64,000 nucleotides of DNA from Candidatus Nitrosopumilus sp. (GTDB taxonomy: Archaea > Thermoproteota > Nitrososphaeria > Nitrososphaerales > Nitrosopumilaceae): assembly GCA_029864335.1 (NCBI GenBank), contig JAOTTS010000004.1, positions 24,818 through 88,817 on the forward strand. Direction: 5' to 3'. The position numbers were made by a program, and so were the translations under genes. Positions 17,185 to 28,057 of the stretch are shown one piece after another. The notes below the pieces were generated by a model. The model ran no database searches, was not told the origin of the DNA, and saw only the letters and a program-made list of their open reading frames with translations. The stretch's first letter is position 1. Each line of letters starts with the position of its first letter.

Positions 17185-18771
17185 TTATTCACAGTTAATC
17201 AGCAGATCAGTTTTAGAATTTATTGGAGAGTAACATTCATCAGAATCATCTCCACCATCCATCACATCAGAGCCGGAATTTGAATAAATTATATCAAATC
17301 CAGAGTCACCTTTTAGGACATCATTTCCAGAATCACCCATAATGGTATCATACCCATTATTTCCATAAATTATATCATCATCATTTCCACCAAAAATGCA
17401 GTCATTTCCGTCATGACCACTAATTATATCAGCACCATCCAATCCAAAGATAAGATCATCAGCAGATGTTCCTTGTATGAAATCATCATCAGCTGTACCT
17501 ACGATCTTGTGATAATCAGAATAAACATGGCCACATGCATTAATTGTAATGGTTTGATATGTTTCTGCAGTATTACCAGCATAATCAAACGCAGTCCAGG
17601 TTACCTTGTTGACACCTAAAGAGAATTCTTCAGGGGCATTATTTAGTATGACTTTGATCCCACTTTCATTATCAGCAGCTATTGCCTCACCAATATCCAC
17701 AAAAGTGAACAACCCGGTTGCATCCAGAATCATGTTACTTGGAGCCATGATAGTAGGTTCAATTTTATCAGTTGTATAGTCCTGACTTATTTCAGGCACA
17801 ATTATTTTAGTTATCTCATTAATTTCTGGCTCAACATAAAATGGAGTTTCAAGGGAGTAAATTTTGTGTCCTGCAGAATCTACCACTAATAATTCACCAT
17901 TAATTCCTAACGCAATATCAGTAGGAGAGCTAAACATTCGAGGATAAGGTCCATTTTTTTCAAAGATGTTAAGGGTCAACCCAATATCTTGTTCAAGATG
18001 CAAGATTCTACCATTATCAGAATTTACAACATAAATTGTTCCGTTAGGATCAATTTTAATTCCTGCAGGAGAAAAAATATAATTTAATCCGCGAAATGGA
18101 AATGACTTTATGAATGAACCATCTGAATCAAATTTTTCAATTTTACGATTTCCCCTGTCAGTTACATAGACATATCCTTCATCATCAATATCTATTCCTA
18201 TTACGGTAAGGAATTGACCGGGACTCATCCCACTTGTTCCAAATGACAAAACAAATTCACCATCAGAAGTGAATTTTTGAATTCTTTGATTACCTGTATC
18301 TACAACATAAACAAAGTTCTCAGAATCAACTGCTATGCCGTTTGGATACTTGAATTCTCCATCATGAATTCCTTTACTCCCCCATTGATCAGTAAAGGTT
18401 CCATTGAGATAAAATTTCTGAATTTTATGTAAATCATGGTCTGCAACATAAACAAAATTACTGCTCACTGCAATTCCAGAAGGATAATGAAATTCTCCAG
18501 GTAGTGTTCCACTTTGTCCCCAATGAGTAATGTATTGACCATCACTAGAAAATTTTTGAATCCATTTATTTCCCAAATCACTTACATAGGAATTTCCTTG
18601 TTCATCAACTGCAATAAATTCAGGATATGAGAAATGTCCAGGTTTTGCAATTCCAAACTGACCCCACTCTGAGATCAAATCATAATCTCCAAGCGCAAAT
18701 GAAGATGGAATGAAAGCAATGGATACGAAGAATACTAAAAAAACCATTACAAGAAGAACAACCTTTGGCAA
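17185..18771 (-). CDS. Secreted NHL-repeat, HYR and RTX calcium-binding protein
   Basis: A 528-aa exported protein with a signal sequence up to about residue 26. Residues about 30-310 form NHL beta-propeller units (recurring P-x-G-I-A-V-D and V-D-T-G-N-Q-R-I-Q-K-F). About 330-410 is an HYR-like immunoglobulin fold (N-K-V-T-W-T-A-F-D-Y-A-G-N). About 415-510 holds RTX nonapeptides (G-N-D-D-D-I-I-Y-G and similar) that bind calcium. Likely a cell-surface adhesion or polysaccharide-associated protein. Confidence 0.88.
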   Translation of the reverse strand: MPKVVLLVMVFLVFFVSIAFIPSSFALGDYDLISEWGQFGIAKPGHFSYPEFIAVDEQGNSYVSDLGNKWIQKFSSDGQYITHWGQSGTLPGEFHYPSGIAVSSNFVYVADHDLHKIQKFYLNGTFTDQWGSKGIHDGEFKYPNGIAVDSENFVYVVDTGNQRIQKFTSDGEFVLSFGTSGMSPGQFLTVIGIDIDDEGYVYVTDRGNRKIEKFDSDGSFIKSFPFRGLNYIFSPAGIKIDPNGTIYVVNSDNGRILHLEQDIGLTLNIFEKNGPYPRMFSSPTDIALGINGELLVVDSAGHKIYSLETPFYVEPEINEITKIIVPEISQDYTTDKIEPTIMAPSNMILDATGLFTFVDIGEAIAADNESGIKVILNNAPEEFSLGVNKVTWTAFDYAGNTAETYQTITINACGHVYSDYHKIVGTADDDFIQGTSADDLIFGLDGADIISGHDGNDCIFGGNDDDIIYGNNGYDTIMGDSGNDVLKGDSGFDIIYSNSGSDVMDGGDDSDECYSPINSKTDLLINCE

Positions 18772-18842
18772 TAGATACTTGTTCTAAAATTTGGCAAACA
18801 TCATCAAAGTTAACAATTATTTCATTTTTTGTCAACTTTGTG

Positions 18843-19624
18843 TCAAAATGGTTTGTTTACTTCACGCGTAAACACATAACTTGCTAGACCTACCATCACA
18901 AGAACAAATACAGAAATTATTCCAAGGCTCAGCGCAATTGAGATCCCGCCTTCTGAGACGCCTGTCATCAATTCCCTTACCAGCAATACTGTATATGTAA
19001 CAGGATTGAGTTTTGCAATTACTGCAAGCCAGTCAGGTAGTAATTCCAATGGAAACAAGGCAGGACTCAACATGAATAACGGCATCCCCAGAAAATTTAT
19101 CACCCCCCAAAAAGTTTCTTGAGACTTTGCAGTGGCTGCAACAATTACTGAAATTCCAGAAAATCCCAATGAAAACAAAATTACAATTGCCATGATTGGT
19201 GCAATCATTAGTGGATTTGGAAAGTTAACACCTATTGCCAAAGCAATTCCCAAAATCAAACTAGCTTGCATAGCTGCAATCAAAGAAATTGCAGACATTT
19301 TTCCAAGTGCAATTGCTGAACGAGATATTGGAGAAGTAAGTGCTTTATTCATAAAACCATAACGCCTATCCCAAAGTGTATTGACACCACCAAAAATACT
19401 TGTAAAAATTGCAGTGAGAATAATGACGCCAGGTGCCATAAACTCAATGTATTCACCTTCAAACCCAACTGACTGAATGAGTGGTTGTGTTCCAGAAAAA
19501 GTATTTCCTATAACTATTATCCAAATTGCAGGTTGAATCAAACGAATTAAAACACCGCTTCGAGATTTTTTATATCTCTTTAACTCTCTCCAAAAAATGG
19601 TATATGTATCATACATCAAAGTAT

Positions 19625-19628
<4 letters not shown>
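18843..19628 (-). CDS. ABC-2 type exporter permease (DrrB-like)
   Basis: A 261-aa permease with six predicted helices and the ABC-2 signature region around residues 60-75 (F-M-A-P-G-V-I) and a W-D-R-R-Y-G-F segment near residue 87, as in daunorubicin-resistance (DrrB) and NodJ-type exporters. It overlaps the ATPase gene by 4 nt, forming a two-component exporter. Substrate unknown; drugs, lipids or polysaccharides are all possible. Confidence 0.9.
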
Positions 19629-20644
<1,016 letters not shown>

Positions 20645-20700
20645 TTATAAATTGCTAAGTATTCATTTGAGAACACAAAAAAAATTTAAAGAGTAATCAA

Positions 20701-20811
20701 ATGATTTGCTGTATGATAGGATTATGTCAAAAATGTCACTCATCAAATGTAGAGATAACAGTTCAGGAAGGAATTCCTGTTTGTGAAGTGTGTTCTAAGA
20801 AAACAGACTAG
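20701..20811 (+). CDS. Zinc-ribbon microprotein (36 aa)
   Basis: ATG at 20701, TAG at 20809-20811. The product starts MICCMIGLCQKCHSS and ends V-C-E-V-C-S-K-K-T-D. Two C-x-x-C knuckles (C-Q-K-C and C-E-V-C) 19 residues apart make a minimal zinc ribbon. The internal ATG at 20713 (M-I-G-L-C) is an alternative start and is supported by a similar microprotein at 36819 that begins M-I-G-L-C. Function unknown. Confidence 0.6.
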   Translation: MICCMIGLCQKCHSSNVEITVQEGIPVCEVCSKKTD

Positions 20812-20850
20812 GCAAAAAAGATTATTTTGAAAAAAGAAGAATAAAAGAGA

Positions 20851-21357
20851 TTATTCAAGTATTTTGAATTCTTCTTTACTCATTCTTAAAATGACTTTTT
20901 CGCCAATTCCCCAAATTTCAGATTTGGATAAAATTTTTGAATGCATCAAGCCATCACTTACTTCAATTGATTCCAGTTCATTGGTGTCAGGATTTCTATG
21001 TAATCGTTTAACTTTGCCAATTTTATGACTATCAATATCAACTACTGAAACTCCTGTTCTTACTGGAGGTCTACTAAGAAGTAGAGTTTCCTCAGAAAAT
21101 TTGTCAATATAATCCTCTGAAAGAAAATAATCCTTGTTGAATCCTTGACGGATTGTCACTCCAGATACTGTGAGTGTATCTTGGTGAATGTGTATGTGTT
21201 TGACTTTACCATATTGAATTCCCTCTCTATCTATGACTTTTTTTCCAGTAAAGGAATCAGCTGTTGCAATGTTTGTAGGCATTCCTTCTAGTTTTATGGA
21301 CATGGTATTATATCTGCAGATTTGCTTATCATACCAAATATCAGAAATTTCTATCAA
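20851..21357 (-). CDS. PRC-barrel domain protein
   Basis: Up to 168 aa with two PRC-barrel-like units, seen as S-F-T-G-K-K-V-I-D-R-E-G-I-Q-Y-G-K-V near residue 37 and V-V-D-I-D-S-H-K-I-G-K-V near residue 107. Such domains occur in RNA-processing (RimM-like) and photosystem-related proteins; in archaea their role is unclear. The ATG at 21303 (M-S-I-K-L-E-G, 150 aa) is the more likely start since the preceding 18 residues look non-domain and run into the upstream gene's promoter. Confidence 0.8.
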   Translation of the reverse strand: MIEISDIWYDKQICRYNTMSIKLEGMPTNIATADSFTGKKVIDREGIQYGKVKHIHIHQDTLTVSGVTIRQGFNKDYFLSEDYIDKFSEETLLLSRPPVRTGVSVVDIDSHKIGKVKRLHRNPDTNELESIEVSDGLMHSKILSKSEIWGIGEKVILRMSKEEFKILE

Positions 21358-21390
21358 TGGGGTTAAATTACTTGACAGAAAAAATTACGC

Positions 21391-21714
21391 ATGGAGATAA
21401 AGGAGACCTTATTCCGACCAATCCTAATTACAAAGGGAAGAAATACTGGCAATCCACATTCAGTTATGCTTCGGGCAGTCAACTATAATGATAAAATCTA
21501 CTTTTCCAGACATAGGCCAGATGGAGACTGGTTCAAAAATGCATTGGCAAACCCTCAAGTCAAAATAGAATATAACGGTATAGTTTTGTCAGGAAAGGCA
21601 AAATTGATAACTGATGAAGAATTTAGCAAGAAAATTTCAGAATTAAAATATCCTGGTGAAGAGAGAGCAAAAGAGGAAAGAGTGACAATCGAGATTACAC
21701 TTGATAATTCATAA
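21391..21714 (+). CDS. Deazaflavin/flavin-dependent split-barrel oxidoreductase-like protein
   Basis: A 107-aa single domain resembling the F420/FMN-binding split-barrel nitroreductase (DUF385-like) or PNPOx families: L-I-T-K-G-R-N-T-G-N-P-H near residue 12, then Y-F-S-R-H-R-P-D-G-D-W-F-K-N near residue 38 and N-P-Q-V-K-I-E-Y near 53. These archaea make coenzyme F420, so either cofactor is plausible. Reaction unknown. Confidence 0.72.
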   Translation: MEIKETLFRPILITKGRNTGNPHSVMLRAVNYNDKIYFSRHRPDGDWFKNALANPQVKIEYNGIVLSGKAKLITDEEFSKKISELKYPGEERAKEERVTIEITLDNS

Positions 21715-21715
21715 A

Positions 21716-22540
21716 TTATTTTGAATTTTTTAGATATTTTATGAAATAGTAAACAGTTACTCCACCAAGAATTACTGTAGATATTACAAATGGGATAAAC
21801 AAATCAGTTCCTAAATTAGCAATGTCGGAGTTAACAACAGTCTCTGCAATATCCAAATTTTCTTGTGTAAAATCTTGGGGTTCAACGCTTTTTTCAAATT
21901 GCATTTGTGATTCAGATTCCGCAGTCATTGGTGCAGAGGCTGCAACAGATTCTGCAGATTTATTCATTCCAATAGATTCAGTATTTTTTGCAGAAAACTC
22001 AGGAGATGTCATCCTACTTGTTATCTTATTTGATGGAATTTGTTTATCTTGTAATTGAGATAATGAAAGTAATCCTGACAGACCAGTTGCAATTCCAAGC
22101 CCTGCAATTTTGTAAATATGTCTAAAGGAGCGAACAAGTAATTTGCTTTCTTTAGTTTTTTCTGAAAAACTTGGTGGAACAATAACAATACTAAATTTTG
22201 TAGCAGTGTAAATTTTCATGTCTTGAGATTTTGAGTTTTTCTCAATCTTTGAAATTTTAACCACACCTAAATCCTGAAGTTTGTTTAGATGATACTTTAC
22301 TAGTTGAAGTGAAATCTCAGTCTTTTGAGCAATCTGAGTTGCAGTTAATTCTTCATTGAAAAGTAATTGAAGTATTTCACGGCTAGAATCGTTAGTAAAT
22401 AACTCACCAAACAACTTTATTTTTTTGTCATCTGTTGCAAGAATTTTGATTTTTTCAGTAAAGTCATCATCAGAAATTTCAGAAGACATTAGAGTTGATA
22501 GTGCAAATACAGCATATGTAAGTTGTTTGGTAAAATCCAA
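21716..22540 (-). CDS. Membrane-anchored HTH transcriptional regulator
   Basis: A 274-aa protein. Residues about 45-120 form an ArsR/MarR-like winged helix (S-S-R-E-I-L-Q-L-L-F then T-A-T-Q-I-A-Q-K-T-E-I-S-L-Q-L-V-K-Y-H-L). A hydrophobic segment lies near 145-160, then a long Ser/Glu/Met-rich linker, and a C-terminal transmembrane helix (F-I-P-F-V-I-S-T-V-I-L) ends in a basic tail. It is divergent from the beta-propeller gene at 22631 and probably regulates it or itself. Confidence 0.8.
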   Translation of the reverse strand: MDFTKQLTYAVFALSTLMSSEISDDDFTEKIKILATDDKKIKLFGELFTNDSSREILQLLFNEELTATQIAQKTEISLQLVKYHLNKLQDLGVVKISKIEKNSKSQDMKIYTATKFSIVIVPPSFSEKTKESKLLVRSFRHIYKIAGLGIATGLSGLLSLSQLQDKQIPSNKITSRMTSPEFSAKNTESIGMNKSAESVAASAPMTAESESQMQFEKSVEPQDFTQENLDIAETVVNSDIANLGTDLFIPFVISTVILGGVTVYYFIKYLKNSK

Positions 22541-22630
22541 ATTTCACTAAACCTTTTATCTAAAACTACAAAATCATAGTAATCACTAAATGCCAGTTTT
22601 CAAAAAAACTGAACTGGTGAAGAGAAAAAA

Positions 22631-24838
22631 ATGAATTCAAAAATAACAATCCCAATCGCAATCGTCATTTCGGTAATAGTTACTGTAGGGATTATGTATT
22701 CAGTAGAATTTGAACAGCCCCAAGTATCACAAGTATCAGAGCCAGAAATCATCTATGTTGACAAATCAGTTTCAGAGTATTTTGATGGTACACATGATAT
22801 CAAACAAATTTCATCACAAGAAGAGCTAAAAAAGATTCTGGAGGCATCAGCATTTTTTGGCGATCAATTTTTCGATAATAGAGTATTTTCAACTAGAGCA
22901 ATGGTTGATGATGCAGTAATGATGCAGTCAGATGGATTTGTGAGTGCACCAGTTCCAGAAGGAGCAGTTGCTAAAACAGAATCTGGAGGATCAGACTATT
23001 CAACTACAAATGTTCAAGTTGAAAATGTTGATGAGCCAGACTATCTGAAAAATGATTCAAAATACGTATACATTGTATCTCGGAATACACTTTCTATTAT
23101 TGATGCATATCCTGCAGATACTGCAAAACGGATTCTAAAGATTGCACTTGACATTGAATCACAGTATATTCAAAATATGTTCCTAAATGATGATAGACTA
23201 GTAATTTTTTACAACGGACAAAGTGATGATGAGATAATTCCTCTCTATGACTTTGTTCCAAGGCGCTCTTACAGTCAAGTTACTCACGCGTTAATTGTTG
23301 ATGTATCAAACAAAGAGAACCCAACCATTCTCAAAGATTATTCTATTGATGGTTACTTTAGTGATGCACGAATGATTGGAAATTATGTATACTTTGTTAC
23401 AAATAGCAACATAGACTATCAGTATCCAAAACTTCCAGTAATTTTAGAGCGTTCAATTCCAATAATGACACCTAATGCATTTTACTTTGATAATGTAGAG
23501 CAATTTTCTAACTTTAACACATTAACTGCAATTGATGTTTTTGGTGATACGATAAATTCGGAAACATTTCTTATGGGATATTCAGGATCAATTTATGTCT
23601 CGGAAGATAATTTTTACTTGACTTATCAACAAAATATGCCATTTGGGTTTTATGAAAATTCATCACGTGACAGATTTTTTGATGTCATAGTTTCATTATT
23701 ACCAAATGAAATTCAAGAAAAAATTAAGGAAATTCAAAATGATTCTTCAATTAGTTCGTCTTCTCAATGGATAAAAATTTCAGAATTAATGCAAAATTCA
23801 TATAATAAAATGAACAAAGAAGAAAAAGAAAAGCTATTTGAAAAAATTAAAGACGCCCTAAATAAATATGATACAAAAATTCAAGAAGATACAAACAAAA
23901 CAATTATTCACAAAATTTCAATTAATGAGGATAAAATAGAATATGTTGCAAAGGGTTCAGTTCCAGGTAGACTGTTAAACCAGTTTTCAATGGATGAAAA
24001 TGGAGACAGATTCAGAGTTGCAACCACTACAGAATATTATGTTCAACATCAGGGAATTGTTCGTGCAAATGCAGTTTATGTATTAGATGAGCAGCTAAAT
24101 ATTGTTGGAGGATTAGACAAGATTGCCCCTGATGAGAGCATTTTCTCAGCCAGATTTATCGGTGATAGACTATACTTGGTAACATTCCAGCAAATTGATC
24201 CATTCTTTGTAATTGACTTATCAACGGACAAACCAAATATTCTAGGAGAATTGAAGATTCCAGGATTTTCAAACTATTTACATCCATATGATGAAGAACA
24301 CATAATCGGAGTTGGTAGAGACACTAAAGAAATTGAAAATGGTAGAGTTCAGCAATTAGGAGTAAAGATTGCATTGTTTAATGTATCAGATGTGAAAAAT
24401 CCAAAGGTTATAGATGATGTAGTAATCGGAGATAGTTCCACTTATTCTGAAGCGCTAAATAATCACAAAGCATTCTTTTTTGATAAAACAAGAGATGTCC
24501 TTTCAATTCCAATTAACAGTGATGCTAATAGTTTGAAGGAAATTTCAAGTTCAAAGAGGATTGCGCCAGATTATAATCGCTGGAGTGGATTCTATGTGTT
24601 TGATTTAGATAAATTAGATGGATTTAATCTCAAAGGAACAGTAACGCACTCAGCTGAGGATTCTCGTTATTACGGCATGGGAAATGCAAGAACATTCTAT
24701 ATCGATGATGTATTGTATACTGCATCTGAAGAATATCTGAAGATGAATTACTTTAACAATCTAGAACAAATCAATTCAATTAAACTTGAAAACACTGGAA
24801 AGTTTATTGAATACATGGAAGATGAAATTCTGCGTTAA
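22631..24838 (+). CDS. Secreted or membrane-anchored beta-propeller protein
   Basis: A 735-aa protein with an N-terminal hydrophobic helix (residues about 5-25) serving as anchor or signal. The T-N-V-Q-V-E-N-V-D-E-P-D-Y motif near residue 130 and the recurring blades that follow (Y-V-Y-I-V-S, V-D-V-S-N-K-E-N-P) match the family of secreted proteins with a C-terminal beta-propeller (Pfam Beta_propel). A Lys/Glu-rich helical insertion lies near residues 365-435. Function unknown; extracellular binding is likely. Confidence 0.85.
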   Translation: MNSKITIPIAIVISVIVTVGIMYSVEFEQPQVSQVSEPEIIYVDKSVSEYFDGTHDIKQISSQEELKKILEASAFFGDQFFDNRVFSTRAMVDDAVMMQSDGFVSAPVPEGAVAKTESGGSDYSTTNVQVENVDEPDYLKNDSKYVYIVSRNTLSIIDAYPADTAKRILKIALDIESQYIQNMFLNDDRLVIFYNGQSDDEIIPLYDFVPRRSYSQVTHALIVDVSNKENPTILKDYSIDGYFSDARMIGNYVYFVTNSNIDYQYPKLPVILERSIPIMTPNAFYFDNVEQFSNFNTLTAIDVFGDTINSETFLMGYSGSIYVSEDNFYLTYQQNMPFGFYENSSRDRFFDVIVSLLPNEIQEKIKEIQNDSSISSSSQWIKISELMQNSYNKMNKEEKEKLFEKIKDALNKYDTKIQEDTNKTIIHKISINEDKIEYVAKGSVPGRLLNQFSMDENGDRFRVATTTEYYVQHQGIVRANAVYVLDEQLNIVGGLDKIAPDESIFSARFIGDRLYLVTFQQIDPFFVIDLSTDKPNILGELKIPGFSNYLHPYDEEHIIGVGRDTKEIENGRVQQLGVKIALFNVSDVKNPKVIDDVVIGDSSTYSEALNNHKAFFFDKTRDVLSIPINSDANSLKEISSSKRIAPDYNRWSGFYVFDLDKLDGFNLKGTVTHSAEDSRYYGMGNARTFYIDDVLYTASEEYLKMNYFNNLEQINSIKLENTGKFIEYMEDEILR

Positions 24839-24839
24839 A

Positions 24840-25517
24840 TCAGACCAGATGAACGATAGTTGAAACTCCTCTTCGGTCAATTTCAACATCATTTTCAATT
24901 TCACAAACAGTTACAGTAAAGGAAATTACATCACGCGTCTTTGCATTTTCTGCATGAAGTTTAAGATGAACATTCAAGAGATCAGATTCTTGAGTTGGTA
25001 AATCATTCTCATCTATGTATGCATCACAAGTAGATTCTATTCGGAATCTATCATCTTTAAAATGAAATCCAAGTTTTGTTTTTCTTCCTTCTCTTCCATT
25101 GGCTTTTACATTTACATCAATAATACCAGATCTTGTTTCCGTGTAACTCGATTTTTGATTTATAAATACTCCAATTTGAAATGGTTTTCCAGCAGTTGAT
25201 TCAGCCATCTTTTGTATTCCATCATTCATTACCACATCAACTGCCTTGATGGATTGGGCAACCTTTGCTATCCACTCATTTGTTCTAGTTATTGTTGCAC
25301 GAATACCTGCACGTCTTCGTTTATCCTCATCTTCAGGCAATTTGTAATAGTCTACCCATGCTTCATAATCATGGGATATATCTTCGATAAAATCAATACA
25401 GGTTCTTCTGTATTCATCAATATTGTCTGTTCTCTCTGATGCATCATCAGTACGCATACCATCAAAATCCATTGGCATTGCCATGCTCAGAATTAATCTA
25501 AGTTCTAAAAAAACCAA
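24840..25517 (-). CDS. Hypothetical protein, two-domain
   Basis: Up to 225 aa. The ATG at 25484 (M-A-M-P-M-D-F-D-G-M-R, 214 aa) looks like the true start, because the upstream codons are hydrophobic and overlap the opposing gene's promoter. The N-terminal half is helical and charged (E-D-I-S-H-D-Y-E-A-W-V-D-Y-Y near residue 45). The C-terminal half is beta-rich and ends T-I-V-H-L-V. No known family is recognised. It is divergent from the next gene and converges on the beta-propeller gene with a 1-nt gap. Confidence 0.7.
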   Translation of the reverse strand: MVFLELRLILSMAMPMDFDGMRTDDASERTDNIDEYRRTCIDFIEDISHDYEAWVDYYKLPEDEDKRRRAGIRATITRTNEWIAKVAQSIKAVDVVMNDGIQKMAESTAGKPFQIGVFINQKSSYTETRSGIIDVNVKANGREGRKTKLGFHFKDDRFRIESTCDAYIDENDLPTQESDLLNVHLKLHAENAKTRDVISFTVTVCEIENDVEIDRRGVSTIVHLV

Positions 25518-25532
25518 TCTTGAGACAAATTA

Positions 25533-26042
25533 ATGATTATAATAGGAATTTTAGTTAGTAAAAGCATGATATTTTCAGAAATTGTTACTGATCTTCAAGA
25601 GCAATTAAAAAAAGACTTGGCACAAATCAGATTTCTATTAAAGAAAAATCCAGGAATGGGGTATGCAAGAATTGTAGAAATTGGAAAAGAAGTTGGTAAA
25701 AAATACAATATCAAATTAATTGTGAATTTTCCAAAAGAAGGAACAATTGAAGAATTTGACATGTATGGAAAAAGAGATCTGAGTCTAATTGTGGATTATG
25801 ATCTAAAGAGATTCCCCATAGACCGTGAAATAATCAAACAAAAAGCAAAAGAGATGCTCGGAGATGTTCAGACAGAAGACGCATACATGTATGAAAACAA
25901 AGAAGGAGTTAGAGTATTTACAAAAAATTGGAAGATAGACATACTACCACACTCAATACATATCTGGACTGAATTTACTGAAAACGTTACAGCATTTTGT
26001 AATTGGTTATTAGAGAATGCATATCCTATGAAAAGGAAATAA
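25533..26042 (+). CDS. Hypothetical alpha/beta protein
   Basis: A 169-aa frame; the ATG at 25566 (M-I-F-S-E-I-V) is the more likely start, giving 158 aa. It reads as an amphipathic helix (L-Q-E-Q-L-K-K-D-L), a G-M-G-Y-A-R-I-V-E-I-G turn near residue 42 and beta-rich C-terminal parts with N-W-K-I-D-I-L-P-H-S. Codon use matches the surrounding core genes. No family recognised. Confidence 0.7.
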   Translation: MIIIGILVSKSMIFSEIVTDLQEQLKKDLAQIRFLLKKNPGMGYARIVEIGKEVGKKYNIKLIVNFPKEGTIEEFDMYGKRDLSLIVDYDLKRFPIDREIIKQKAKEMLGDVQTEDAYMYENKEGVRVFTKNWKIDILPHSIHIWTEFTENVTAFCNWLLENAYPMKRK

Positions 26043-26052
26043 TTTTTGCAAA

Positions 26053-26412
26053 TTAGAGACTTTCTAGTTCTTCAAGTAGGGATTCAGCTTCAGAATTTTC
26101 TGGTTGTAATTTAAGAATACGTCTGCAACAATCAATCGCCTCATCCTTTTGCTCTAATGCCAAATGAACATTTGTTTTCAGAGTAAGATTTTCTATATTA
26201 GTATTGTCAAGTTCAAATGCTTTTTCAAAATAAGGTAATGCTTTTTTTGCATCATCTACAATAAAATAAACACTTCCCATGATGAACATAAAATCATGAT
26301 CCTCAGAATATTCAGATTCCAGATTCTTTCCAAATTTTACAGCCTCATCATATTCTCCATCTTTTAGCAATTTTTTGAGATGACGTTTTGGATGTTTGAA
26401 AAGACCCACCAT
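26053..26412 (-). CDS. Tetratricopeptide-repeat protein
   Basis: A 119-aa protein made of about three TPR units: Y-D-E-A-V-K-F-G-K near residue 20, A-K-K-A-L-P-Y-F-E-K-A-F-E-L-D near 55 and K-D-E-A-I-D-C-C-R-R-I-L-K-L-Q-P-E-N near 93. It is likely a protein-protein interaction module in the cytoplasm. Partner unknown. Confidence 0.85.
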   Translation of the reverse strand: MVGLFKHPKRHLKKLLKDGEYDEAVKFGKNLESEYSEDHDFMFIMGSVYFIVDDAKKALPYFEKAFELDNTNIENLTLKTNVHLALEQKDEAIDCCRRILKLQPENSEAESLLEELESL

Positions 26413-26514
26413 GTTAATTCATTATTTTAAAGAGATTTTAGTAATTTGAATGTAGAACATCAGATTATTAGTTTTTAATCAAACAGTGATTGAGGCTGAT
26501 AGCCAGTTGGTTTT

Positions 26515-27975
26515 TTAGGAGTTTGGGGGTATCTTCATGATTCCTTCTTTGATTAAGAATTGTATTCCTTGGACAAATGAGTTGTCATCAATTGAGCCAT
26601 CTGCCCACCATCCGGCATTGTTCTTAATCCAAGATGGAATGTTCTTTTCACTACCACCAGAACCTTGAGTAGTTTGGGGTATCTTCATGATTCCTTCTTT
26701 GATTAAGAATTGTATTCCTTGGACAAATGAGTTGTCATCAATTGAGCCATCTGCCCACCATCCGGCATTGTTCTTAATCCAATCAGGGATTTTTTGTACA
26801 GGAGCAGTTCCATCAGCAGCAAATATTGGAACTTTAACTTCCAAATAATCAGAAGCGCCAGAAGGCGCGATTCCTTCTGGAGACAATCCATAAATCCAAA
26901 TCACATAGTTTGCGGTGCCAGGTTCTTCTTTAATAATAAAATCAATAAGAGCTTGTCCGGATGGAGAATAGAGAAATTGTTTACCTTCTTCTTGAGCAAT
27001 TGATCTAAGTGGGGTCAAATTTTTATCTACAGTTAGAAAATCAAATTGAACCTGATTCAGATATTCAGTATCATCGTATTTGCTAATGAAACTAATGAGC
27101 CAATTCACTTCACATCCAACTACTGGATCTGCAGGACCATAAAAGATGTGAACTTGGTAATCAAAGTTCTTTGTAGGTTTTTTTATACTAACTGTCTTTT
27201 CAAAATTAGTGTCACATCCTGCAGCTGCAAAAGCATCTGCAGTAGATACAATTCCTCCAAAGGGACTAGTTTGAACATTTTCCCTATACTTTAATAATGT
27301 AAATTCGTATTCAGTAGGGGGAATTCCTTCTGATACATGTGTGTAAGTTTTAGCTTTTATTGGAAATGGAAAATCATCAACAATCCAAACTTTACTTAAA
27401 GAACCACCAGTTTTCCATCCCATTTGAACAGTTTTCCAAGTCCCTGAAGGAATGGTAATTGTTTCTAGTGCCATTGGAAGAACTTGTTCTCCTCCAATGT
27501 TTCCAATTTTGCCCCATGATGTAGCTTTGAATTCTTTTGGACCTTTTCCACCAGAGCTAGAATCAGATGTTGCAAATGCAGAGAGCCAAACTATGGAGGA
27601 CTTGAATGCACCTCTGTAAACACCCAATTCAATGCTACCACCGGTTGGTTCTGGCGCAATTTTTCCGAGTTCCATTTCACCTACAACTCGTTTATTGCCA
27701 TCGTAAACAACAACTTCAGCTAACCACTTGGTTTCACTTCCAACTTGCTTGTCACCTTTTATCCACATATCCATTTCAAATTTTGCACATTCTTTGTAAT
27801 CAACATGGCACAATGAATAGGAAAAGAAATCTCCTTGTTTGAGACCTTCCCCTGCATACCATGATCCTTCTTTCTCTACACCACCTGATTGGAATTGTGC
27901 AAAAGCAGATGGAATTGATAATGAACCCAACAGTAAAGCTACAAATATTGAAATTATTAGCAATGATCCTTTCAA
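26515..27975 (-). CDS. Secreted protein with duplicated W-I-K-N-N-A-G-W-W C-terminal repeat
   Basis: A 486-aa exported protein: signal peptide ending near S-A-F-A-Q (residue 27), a beta-rich body with three scattered cysteines, and two C-terminal units each reading I-P-x-W-I-K-N-N-A-G-W-W-A-D-G followed by F-V-Q-G-I-Q-F-L-I-K-E-G-I. This repeat recurs in secreted thaumarchaeal proteins and appears again at 43039. It may bind the S-layer or envelope; that is inference. Confidence 0.85.
   Translation of the reverse strand: MKGSLLIISIFVALLLGSLSIPSAFAQFQSGGVEKEGSWYAGEGLKQGDFFSYSLCHVDYKECAKFEMDMWIKGDKQVGSETKWLAEVVVYDGNKRVVGEMELGKIAPEPTGGSIELGVYRGAFKSSIVWLSAFATSDSSSGGKGPKEFKATSWGKIGNIGGEQVLPMALETITIPSGTWKTVQMGWKTGGSLSKVWIVDDFPFPIKAKTYTHVSEGIPPTEYEFTLLKYRENVQTSPFGGIVSTADAFAAAGCDTNFEKTVSIKKPTKNFDYQVHIFYGPADPVVGCEVNWLISFISKYDDTEYLNQVQFDFLTVDKNLTPLRSIAQEEGKQFLYSPSGQALIDFIIKEEPGTANYVIWIYGLSPEGIAPSGASDYLEVKVPIFAADGTAPVQKIPDWIKNNAGWWADGSIDDNSFVQGIQFLIKEGIMKIPQTTQGSGGSEKNIPSWIKNNAGWWADGSIDDNSFVQGIQFLIKEGIMKIPPNS
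26526..26782. repeat. Direct repeat of 107 nt, 150-nt period, inside a CDS
   Basis: Positions 26526-26632 and 26676-26782 are identical over 107 nt with a period of exactly 50 codons. They encode the two W-W units of the secreted protein. Exact nucleotide identity implies a recent duplication or gene conversion. Confidence 0.9.
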
Positions 27976-28057
27976 ATCTAAAAAAAATTGGTAAAACAGA
28001 TAGTTAAAGGTTATTCAAATAAGCAAATATAGAGGAAAATGTACAGTAATTCCAGAA

